Below, one piece after another: positions 50,101 through 62,100 of a stretch of DNA of 64,000 nt (positions within the stretch are counted from its first letter, which is position 1; each line of letters begins with the position of its first letter). Under the pieces are notes generated by a model. The model was not told where the DNA came from and made no database searches. It was given only the letters and a program-made list of their open reading frames with translations. A program made the position numbers and the translations under genes. This DNA comes from Plazaster borealis (lineage: Eukaryota; Echinodermata; Asteroidea; Forcipulatida; Labidiasteridae): the NCBI GenBank assembly GCA_021014325.1, contig CM037473.1, positions 2,494,501-2,558,500 on the forward strand, written 5' to 3'.

Positions 50101-53100
50101 TTTATATCAATTTACTGGCAGTGCCTAATGAAATCATCACATTAGTCATCAGAGGCCTCCAGGCTCACAAACAAATTTGTCACCAGGGATATTGCTGATG
50201 AGTTTCAAATATCATTACTGAGGTCATTTTTTTTCTTCTTCTTCTTTCTTCCCCCTTTTTTTTCTTCTTTTCTTAACGGCGTCAACAATTTTCAGCCTTG
50301 GGGAGCCGTCTCCTAAAATGGGATGGTGCAAATGGTGGTTGGCACATGAGAGATATTGCCCTCACCGTTTGGTGTTGGATTTTGTTAGAGTGAGGAAGGA
50401 TCCTAGTAAATCACTCATGGGCAGACATACCACCATAATCAGAATCCAACAGTTTGGGTGTTGAGTCACCGTATGGTGTTGGATTTTGTTAGAGTAAGGA
50501 ACCTAGTAAATCACTCATGGGCAGACATACCACCATAATCAGAATCCAACAGTTTGGGTGTTGAGTCACCGTATGGTGTTGGATTTTGTTAGAGTAAGGA
50601 ACCTAGTAAATCACTCATGGGCAGACATACCACCATAATCAAAATCCAACAGTTTGGGTGTTGAGTCACCGTATGGTGTTGGATTTTGTTAGAGTGAGGA
50701 AGGATCCTTGTAAATCACTCATGGGATCAGGCATACCACCATAATCAAAATCCAACAGTTTGGGTGTTGAGTCACCGTATGGTGCTGGATTTTGTTAAGA
50801 GTGAGGAAGGATCCTAGTAAAACACTCATGGGATCAGGCATACCGCCATAATCAGAATCCAACAGTTTGGGTGTTGATTTACCATTATTGTTGGACTGAG
50901 GACTGCACTAGTAAACTGATCATGCTTTACATGGGATCAGGCATACCACCATAATCAGAGTCCAACAGCTTGGGTGTTGATTTACCATTATTGTTGGACT
51001 GAGGACTGCACTAGTAAACTGATCATGCTTTACATGGGATCAGGCATACCACCATAATCAGAGTCCAACAGCTTGGGTGTTGAGTCACCCTATGGTGTTG
51101 GATTTTGTTATAGAGTGAGGAACGGTCCAAGTATAAATCACTTTAATCTGTATTCAAAGGAGTTAAGAATAATGTATGTCAGGTGTTTAATCTGGTCATT
51201 TCACGAGGTTGGTCCATTGAGTGACAGTTGTGTTCGTTGTTTAAACCTAATTGACTCAATTGCAACATTCGATTTGCCTTTGAGGGGGAAAAATATCTAA
51301 TTAAGATGTACATGTGTAACATAGACACCTTGTCAATGTTGTGTAAGGATATTTTTTCTTTCTTTTAAACTCAATCAAATACATTATTTAGGGGTGAGAC
51401 TGTATGAAAATTTGACAAAAGTCTCTCTTTGTAATAATAATAATGATAATAATAATAATAAGGTTTGGAAAAAAGCTAACACCCAAAGTATTGATTATGA
51501 CGATAGAGATCTCTGGTTTCGGTTGCGACATCGCATTCTTCCTACTTGTGATGTTTTACAGAAAATGAAAAAAATAGAACCTAAGGACAATCAATGTGGT
51601 TTATGTAAACAAGAGGAAGAGACTATAGAACACGTTTTTATATATTGTAAATGTACTTGGACTTCTTGGTTATTTTTGGAATATGTTCTTCGTAAGTATA
51701 AGGGTAATAAACACTTTTATCTCAACGACAGTAACAAAATATTGGGATACGGCAAACAAATTGACAACATATGTTTGTTCCTAATAGCTAAACTTCACAG
51801 AACTATCTGGAACTCCAGATGCAGAAATCTCCCTGCAATCAATTCGGTCTCTGATAAAAAATTGTTGAAGTTGTTCCAGCACAAACTTAAACGAATGATT
51901 CTTTTGGAAAAACAAAGACTTAATGATGATGATTTTGTTGAATTGTTTTGTAAAAACCAGGCTTTGTGCCACATGATTGGGGAAAAAGTTGTATTTTCGT
52001 TCTAAGTCCTCTTGTTTTGTTTTTTTCTTTTTAGTTTTGTATATATAATGGTCTTTTAATCATTGATCTGTTATGTAGTGTTGTTGTTTTTTTGTTGAAA
52101 GGGTTTTGATGGAATGTAATAAAAGGAGATGTATGTCTCCATTGCAGCAAAAAAATAAATAAATAAATAAAAATAAATAAATAATAATAATAATAATAAT
52201 AATATACTGGAGTCTTAGTTTTTATATCTCTGTTTTTAATATATTTCTCAAGGTCTTTTCATCATTTTGTATTTTTGGAGTAGTACATGTACATGTAGAA
52301 GCATTTTCAGTCAAATTTAAAGTCCAATTTTGATGCCAACCTTTTGCCTTTTGTGATACAAATAATGTATGATTTCAATCATTATCTTCCTTTTTTTCTT
52401 CTTAAAGTTTAGCTTAACTTTTTTCTGTGTACTTTTATAAGGTTTTTAAAATTGTAAGTTTAAAATGCAAAACAGTCGTTGGACGATAAATTGTTGAACG
52501 TTTTAAATACACTATAAACAATAAACCATATAGCGCAGACATCTATCAATAAGTTACTCAAGTTTTTTAAAAGATTTTTTGTTTTTTAATGAGATCAATT
52601 TATGGGTTTAAAGGTATCGTACACGTTTGGTAATTACTCAAAATATATATTAGCATAAAAACTGACTTGGTAACGAGCAACAGAGAGCTGTTGATAGTAT
52701 AAAACATTGTGAGAAACGACTCCCTGTGAAGTAACGTAGTTTTTGAGAGAGAGGTAATTTCTCACTAAAATAATAAAAGACTTCTAGCTAGAAGCCTTTT
52801 ATTCCTATCTGAAAGCACACAAATTTGTACAACAATGGTGTTTTTTCTTTCATCATTTTCTTGCAACTTCGATGACCAATTGAGCCCAAATTTTCACAGG
52901 CTTGTTGTTTTATGCATATGTTGGGATACACCAAATGAGAACACTGGTCTTTGAAAATTACCAAACGTGTGCGATGCCTTTAAGGGTTTACAAGGTGCTG
53001 CGGCGCATTCAGCAGCCACTGCCAGAAACACCAGGGCAAACCCCATTCTGTTAGCGATAAGTAAAACTGGGTTCTTTTTACATACATTACGCAATCCTGA

Positions 53101-56100
53101 AAAAAGGAAAAAATCCTGACCAAGTACATGCCTCATAACTATGCAAACTCACTTTGTGTACTAATTAATTACAAGAAACACAATGCTATCAATTTGGGTG
53201 TCAACAAACTGAAAAGTGACAAAAACCCACACATTCGTTGACACCATGTCAATGCTACAACTAAATACATTTGTAATCGTATTTTTTATTAAAATAACTT
53301 TAAACGATTGAAACTTCAGCAAACAATCAAAAAGCGAAGAAATAATTGAGTCAAATGTAAGAATACTTTTAATGGTATATGGCGTGGCGTGGCCAAGCGT
53401 GCAAGAGCATCAGACTCAAACTCTAGTGATTCTGCATGATCAGCAGAGTGTGGGTTCGAGTCCCGGTCGTGGCACTCGTGTCCTTGAGCAAGATATTTTA
53501 TAATAATTGCTTTGTGGTGGGACATAAGCCCTAGGTCCCCATGTACTAGCATTGGTAATGCCTGTAAAAGAACCCAGAAACACTTTATCATGTTTCTGGT
53601 TCACATAGCAAGCACCCTTGTGTACAGGTTTCCTCAGGCTTGCGAGCTACAGTGATTAAGTTCACTTATGAGGCATCCTTGGTTTCATTACCATAATTGT
53701 ATAATAATAACAAATGTCACATCGGGTGTGCCAACCTGGTGGAATGAACCTAGTGCAAAGTGTAAGCCATTATTACAAGAATGACTAACCATTCTAATTA
53801 TTATAGAATGGTTGACTCATGTCGTTCAATATTAACTACTAATGGCCAAAGGCAGAATACAAAATTTAAAAAAATTACTTTTAAAAATATGAAACCCATT
53901 CAGCTGAGTTTCTACATTAATATATGTCAACGTTTTTAAAAATATATTTTCTAATTTCCTAGTGCATTAGCTTTTCAACAAAAGCCTAAAGCAAATGGAA
54001 ACCAAAGATGCTGGGTCATGCAAACTGTGAATATTTGTCTTTGTACATAAAATACCAAGCCTAGATGTTTAAGCTCAATCCCTCATCGGAAGTTTCCCCC
54101 AGGATTTGTCGAAACTGTCTGTTTTTTCAAAATTGTCTGGGTTCGAGTCCCGGTCATGACACTTGTGTCCTTGAACAAGATGCTTTACTATAATTGCTTC
54201 TCTTCACCCAGGGGTATAAATGTGTATCCGCGAGGGTAGAGGTTGATGTTGTGTTTGAAAAAGCCTTCGGAGCGCCACGGCAGCTCGGGGTTGTATACTC
54301 CCCAGGGAGCTGAGAAAGATGACAGGAATGTTATTGGCCCAATGAACAGGGCACTAATGTATTGAGAAGTTATTAAAAATGCGCCATATACAAGAACTAG
54401 TTATTATTCTTATTATAAATCTGAAGTACAAGTGGATGAGCAGTCAAGCGTGCCGGACTCAAGCTCTTGTGTTTCTAATCAGCAGAGTGTGGGTTCGAGT
54501 CCTGGACATGACACTTGTGTCCTTAAGCAAGACACTTAACCATTATTGCTTCGTCCTTCGGATGGGACATAAAGTCGTTGGTCCCGTGGTTGTGTGACGC
54601 ACGTAAAAGAACCCAGATACACTTATCGCTAAAAGAAGGGGTTTGCCCCGATGTTTCTGGCAGTGGCTGCTGAATGCTCCAAAGCACCTTGAAAACTCTT
54701 ACAAGGTGTTACATAAATGGGTCTCATAATTCAAAAACTTCAAAAACCTGTCTGGAAATAAATGATGATTTAAAGCACTTTTAGACGCCCGTAGATAAAG
54801 CGCTATATAAAAAGTTATTATTATTATTATTATTAATGTTAACTTACGTCCCAGTGTGCCATCCAAGACTTGGATGGCTTTGTCGTGTTTCTTGAGGTAG
54901 CCCAGAATCATCAGGTAGATGTTCACTTCAGCCTCGGCTTCCATCTTCCCTTCGTTCACCATTCTATCCACCATTTTCTCTGCTAAAGGCAGGTACATTG
55001 TCTGCGCCAACTTGTCATCGGTTGACGTCAGGGCCTGAAAGTTTCAATAAATATTACTTTGTGGCTCATATTCAGGGGGAAAAATCCACAAGACAAGCAG
55101 TGCTTGTAGGTTACAGTATTTACTGGACCAGCAATTATTTTACAAGACCAGAATGTAATGTAGGCTAATGTACAAGCAATGAGAGAGAACCTTCTACACA
55201 GTTTAAAATGTACTAATGTAAACTACTTTTATTTGAACAAGCACTAAGAGAATATCTCATTAACTTTTGTCTTAAAGAGTTAAATATGCTTTAATACCCA
55301 ACATAATTGAAAGATATTCACATATCAACATTGAACATCGTTTTCTTTTTGTTTTATACACAGTGAGTGAGGTACTTTTAGTCATTGGAAAACACAAGGC
55401 CACCCAACTTGTCCGGTCCTGAGTTTACTGGCCCGAGGCTAAAATCACTGGCCTCGGGCCTGCGGTCCAGTGTCAATTTCGAGCCCTGTACTTCTTTTTG
55501 TTTTTTTCAACAGATGAGATGTAAAACATAAAATAATGACAGAGACATGTGATAACAAAATAACGGAACAATTTGGAGTTTTATTATTTATGTGTCTTTT
55601 GTTGGATGGTTAAAGGCACTGAACACGTTTGGTAATATTGTCAAAGACCAGTGTTCTCACTTGGTGTATCCCAACATATGCATAAAATATAACAAGCCTG
55701 TGAAAATTTGGGCTCAATTGGTCATCGAAGTTGCAAGAAAATGTTGAAAGAAAAAACACCCTTGCTGTACAAATTTGTGTGCTTTCAGGATAGGAATAAA
55801 AGGCTTCTTGCAAGAAGTCTTTTATTATTTTAGTGAGAAATTACCTCTTTCTCAAAAACTATGTTACTTCAGAGGGAGTCGTTTCTCACAATGTTTACTA
55901 TCAAGTATTTAACAGCTCTCCACTGCTCGTTACCAAGTCAGTTTTTATGTTAATATATATTTTGAGTAATTACCAAACGTGTACAGTGCCTTTAATCTAT
56001 CATTGTTTATTTTATTTATTTAGTATTTGTTTTATTTTTTTGTTTATTACACATCTAACAGCACAATTGGCGCCAATAACAGAATGAATATGAAAGAGAA

Positions 56101-59100
56101 ATAAACGTTTTTTTTTAATTAAAAATAACAGTCCCAAATCTGATGCAGAAAATTGTCCGACTTTGTAGGACAAAAAGCAGTTCCACAAAAACAATTGCTG
56201 ATCAATTGGGCTGCCAAACCAATCTTATCTGAGTCAATTTATGTTAGAGTTCATACATGTACATGTATCTACATGTAATTATTTTCAACGCTTCAAAATA
56301 ATCCAATAGGAAGAAAATTCTCATGTTTTTTTAACGTGATTGAATAAAATTCTGAATCTAGGTTTTTAAGTTATCATAGACTGGGATATTTTGGAGGATA
56401 CTGCAGCAAAAGATAGGGGGAGGTGGGGTTCAACAGGGGTCAAATTTTCTGGGAAAATCCACAAGACTGCAGGGCTTGTAGCTCAAAACATATGCTGGTC
56501 CAGAAATTTTTCACAAGACCAGAATCAAAATGAGAAAAAAACTGTATACACATAGTTTCAAGATTAAACTGTTTTTTTTTATGTACTTATGGGTACAACT
56601 TTTATAAATACTCAACAGAATTTAAAGATATTTATCCGACTCAAAGACAACATTTGAACATAATTTGTTTTTAAATAAGATGAGGTGAGATATTATTATT
56701 CAGTCAAAGAACGCCGGTCTTGCCCAGTCATGGGTTTACTGGCCCGACGCTAGTAACACTGGCCTAAGGCCTGTGGTCCAGTGTTAATTTCAAGCCCTGT
56801 TAAGGGTTAGGTGTTTTTTTTTTTAATACTTTTTTTTCAGCAGAACAAAACAACAACCGTTGTAAACAAAGACTTACTTGAAGAATGATGCTCATTACGC
56901 CCCAGAAGTAGTAGGGATTCTTCGGGAACACCTTGTACAATTCCTTAGCAACCTGTGTACAGACAACATTACGATTTCATTTTTGAGGGATTTAAATAAA
57001 CTCTTAACCAAAGGCCATCAAGGGGTTGGTCTAGGGGGTGGGGGGCTGGAACTCTTCCTGCTCTCAGGTACTTAAAACAAGTATTGGAAAAACTGCTGAC
57101 GTGACAAGTGGTACCATTTATATTGTGTTTTCTGTCATCTACATAAAGTACATGTAGACCCCTTTGCTCTGATGTCTCAAGCACTTACTGTTTGACTACG
57201 GTCTGCTATTTGGGGAGTCAAATTGCAAAGTGTGCGACTGAGCATCTTACCATGCGAACCGCCTAAAGTCTCTCAAAACACAAAACACCTCATGTCAAAA
57301 ACATTTAGTTCTTCTTAACTGAATTTTCTATTGGTTCCTTCCCCTTTTGTTTTGTTCTCTTCTTTTGTTTTCAGCGCCTTGAGCACCTTTGGTGGATATG
57401 TGCGCTTTATAAGACTTCAGTATTTTTTATTATTATTTTGTCTTGTGGCTTAGAACACTTGTGACATTTTATTAAAAAAGATGACCCACTTTGACCTTTA
57501 CTTTTGGTCCAAACAGGAAGCTCTAAAATTAAACAAATCATATCTCTTGAACCAGATGTCATAAATTTGTAATGTTTGGGCTGTCTTGAAGGTTACAACA
57601 CCTGTGACATTTCGTTCTTAAAGATGACCCCAGTTTGACATTTACTTCCAGTCCAAACAGGAAGCTCTAAAATTAAAAAAATCGTATCTCCTGAACCACA
57701 TGTCAAAAACACTTAAAGTCAAAACAAAGGCCTATCAAAGGTGAAGGGTTTTTAATCTCAAAGTCAGGCTGACTTTAAAGGTCTGGAGCGATTAATCAAA
57801 GTAAAACAACACGGAACACCTTTGTGTTTGTTCAAAAACACCTAATGTCTAGTTATTAATATTAACATGCTCACTTCACGGTAACCCACTGGGCATTTGA
57901 CTCCCTAAAATGATGCAAGGAGGATCTTTCTACAAGGCTGAACGAGAACGACTCCGATCCGTGTGGAAACGTCATGTCTTACAATTTTTTTCTGGCATTA
58001 TCTTCAAGCAAGCTTGAATCCTCGATTCTGATTGGTTGATCCTTAGAAACAAGAGTGTGATATTAACTGATATTAAACGGCCCATATCGAACCCTGTTCT
58101 ATAACGCGTTATTTCAAACTATGCGTCAAGTTTGCTTGAAAATAAACTCAGCCGCGTTGGATATGGGACGCGGAAGCGCTATATTTTTCAGTAGAAATCC
58201 ACTCCCGCTTGTGTATTTAATAATGTTTTACACACTGTCATGACTGTACCGCAGTCATTTTGATTGGCAGTCTTTTCCAATATGCTGTTCCTTTGTTCTG
58301 TATCCATTTGTCATCATTTTTGACAGACAATTAATATCCGTGTCACAGTAAAACTAATTGTTGATCGTCCCCACCCGACCCCAACGAAACCCCAACCTCA
58401 TTTTTTTTTTTTTTTATAAAAAATGATCTTTTCAATGATCTTGATTGTCAGTTAAATTTTGCTCCGAATTTTTCAGCTGATCTTTTTTCAAAATCCATAG
58501 GTTGGAAATAGATGTTTGAAGAAAGGTTATTCATATTGGCAAAAACAAGAACAATTCTTCATTATTTTTACTAAGGCTACACTGCGTTTTAGTTTTTTGA
58601 AAATGTTTACAGGAAATGTCATCTATAGGAGTTAAATGGGTTTAACAAAACATTTAAAAACATCAACATCACACAAACCCTCTGTTTTATAGTGATTGTG
58701 ATGATTTCTTTATTTTTTATTTCATATTTTGCCATGTCATTTTTATTTTATTTTTTTAAACACCCTCCCACCCCTACTTCCCACCAAAAAAGGACGATCA
58801 ACAATTTGTTTTTTTGTATGGCCTAATGAGTACATTTTGTTCGCTGTGCTTCAGTTTGAAAGTAAAGTATTAATTGTGTCGCCAGTAGTCTGACGTGCCC
58901 CCCGCGACGTAATGTCTGCGACGAAATGAAACAAAACATCCCTTCAATTCGTTAATCATATAGGCCATTACCATCACATAAATCTATAAAAACCCAATTG
59001 CTTGAAATCTCAATAAACTCTTACTTGTTCATTTATTTTCAACGTTCACCTCAGTAATCATTCTCGTGACTCATATCTTGTCGCCATTACAACAACCCCC

Positions 59101-62100
59101 CAGTAGTGATCTAATTGACAGGATTTCGGTGCCGCCACTTTGTCAGAACAATTGTTGTCAAGGGTTTACTTTATTTCATGACTGCATCCGGGGGAGGACA
59201 ATTGTTGTTTCCTTTGTACATTTTTAACCGAAGTGTGATGAGCATCACACACACAATGATTTTAGAGGAGAGACCAAAATCTACCCAGAAGAGTGTAGTG
59301 ATGAGAGGTCAGTTGGTATCCTGCGGTTAGCAGTGGTTACAGGAATTAGTTAGTTGGTATCCTGCGGTTAGCAATGGGTACAGGAATTAGTTAGTTGGTA
59401 TCCTGCGGTTAGCAATGGGTACAGGAATTAGTTAGTTGGTTTCCTGCGGTTAGCAATGGGTTCAGGAAACAGTTAGTTGGTACCCTGCTGTTAGCAATGG
59501 GTACAGGAATTAGTTAGTTGGTATCCTGCGGTTAGCAATGGGTACAGGAAACAGTTAGCTGGTATCCTGCGGTTAATAGCAATGGGTTCAGGAAACAGTT
59601 AGTTGGTATCCTGTGGTTAGCAATGGGTACAGGAAACAGTTAGCTGGTATCCTGCGGTTAATAGCAATGGGTTCAGGAAACAGTTAGTTGGTATCCTGTG
59701 GTTAGCAATGGGTACAGGAAACAGTTAGTTGGTATTCTGCGGTTAGCAATGGGAACAGGAAACAGTTAGTTGGTATCATTTTGACATGCGCGCATAGCGC
59801 CCTACAAGTACTCAAAAGTTTTAACAAGCGTGTGCCCAGAGCAGTTGCTTTTGGTCAGGCAATCAGCGTTGTTTTGTCAGTGCTTCCTTTCTAGAGGTTA
59901 GTGACCAGAGGTATCAATACGGCGCGCTGCCCATGGTAGCGAGACAGATCTGAATCAGTATGCTTCAGAAACCAGGGTTTGTCCTTAACGTTTTCATCGA
60001 CTAGCCAGCAGGACCAGTTAGCCTGTCATTTCACTAGGTCTGTTAGCTTTTTCACTTGTCAATATTTTTAAAAAAACAGGGATGCTTTTCCAACGCTGAA
60101 CTAGTCAGCCGGACTACTTAGAGAAAATTTTGACTGGTCCTCAGGTGTTTTAACTGGCATTTGGCCAGAGGACCACTTTTAAGCCCGGTTCATACTTCCT
60201 GCGAATTCGCAACGAACACTTCGGAAGAGTTGCCCTCTGCTCAACTCTTGCAAAACATTCGCAGCGTAAACAGAGCTGTGACGTCAAATTCGCTTTGCAT
60301 GAAGCATTCGCAGGAAGTAGGAACCGGGCTTTAATGTTTAAAAGAGAACCTGTTAAAATTGCACAAAGGGGGTCTCAGAAAAGGAGGTGTCAGCAAGATA
60401 CTGTTTTTGGCTACTTTTTTCTCTTGAACCCACATGACCTGAAATGAACCATGTACAAATGACTTTGACTCCCTTTCATTATCATCTCTTGGTGTAAACA
60501 GGGTCATCAAAAGCTGATCAATAAACGATTAATACATGTGCGCACAACCCAGTGGCCTTTTTGTCCCCAAAACCCATTAAATGAAATGACTGGTTCTTTT
60601 GTTTTTCCCCCTTTCCAATAGCCCCCATGAAAGTCGATACCGCAAGTTCAATTACAGTCGCGTCACACACGGTCAGTTTTCACGGCTCGAAATTGTTGAA
60701 TTATGTAAACATTTAGTTTGTTTGAAAGTATCATTCTCTTCCTCCTCAAGTTGATTTACATCCATTATACTGACAACGCTTTTCAATCAGATTCTTTTCA
60801 ACAAACGGCGCTGAATAATTGCCATCATTTGTGAAACCTCACCTCTGCAGGTTCCCGACTAATAAAAGAATGGTGTCATCAAGCCGATTAAATTATCGAA
60901 CATCCATCATTGTCAGGTAGGGTATCAGTAACAACAGAAATAATTCATTTGCAGTTTTCCACAACGTTGGTTCAGAAACATGTCTTCATTTTTTTTCATA
61001 TTCATTTCGTGGGCGTCCTATTTGCGAATAAGAATTAGACTCAAATCTGAAAATAACATCACCAGGGGCCTGTCAATTTGAGATTCTAAAAGCAAATAGA
61101 CAAACTAATCAAAATTCCCCCCTTTTTAAGGTGATGCCTTAGAGCAACGCCTACTTTGTAATGATCTTTAAAAATGGTGTGTTGTTGCCGAGTGGTCCAG
61201 GGCATTCGACTCAAGTTCTGATTGCTTTCCATCGGGGTGTGGGTTCGCTTCCTGGTCATGACACTTGTGTCCTTGAACAAGGTACTTAACAATAATTGCT
61301 TCTATTAACCCAGGTGTATAAATAGGTGCCAAGGGCTGAGATTTATGGTGTTGGATTAATCCCTTACATGTGACACTTCCTTAAAGGTATCGTACACGTT
61401 TGGTAATGGCTCAAAACAAATATTAGCATAAAAACCTACTTGGTAACAAGCAACGGAGAGCTGTTGATAGTATAAAACATAGTAGAAAACGACTCCCTCT
61501 GAAGTAACGTAGTTTTTGAGAGAGAGGTAATTTTTCACTAAAATAATAAAAACTTCTTGCAAGAAATTTTTATTCCTATATCTGAAAGCACACAAATTTG
61601 TACAACAAGGGTGTTTTTTCTTTCATCATTTTCTTGCAACTTCGATGACCAATTGAGCCCAAATTTTCACAGGCTTATTATTTTATGCATATGTTGGGAT
61701 ACACCAAGTGAGAACACTGGTCTTTGACAATTTCCAAACGTGTTCAGTGCCTTTAAAGGTGGGTGATAAATTGGTAAATACTCGGGTCGGTATCCCATGG
61801 CGAATGCTGCGGTTGGTATCCGATCGCGAATGCTGCGGTTGGTACGTACCCGCTGTCCCCTCTGGACGGATTCAACACTGAAATACCGGGACTTTTTATG
61901 TATCTTTCTTTTATAATTTCACCTACACAACTGTATAATCAGCATGCGTTGACAAAAACCAATCTACCTGTATGACAGTACCTTTAAAGCAGCTTGGGCT
62001 GTACGCTCCCTAGGGAGTTGAGAGAGTTTGAGGAATGGTCTCAGCACGCCTGATAAACAGGGATAATATTGTTGTAAAGTGCCTTCATCTGCATGTCTAA

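Noticed and set aside
50365..51125. CRISPR-like repeat and spacer pattern
   Set aside because: The whole ~100-bp unit is repeated with no unique spacers, and the host is eukaryotic. The same applies to the 41-bp array at 59307.
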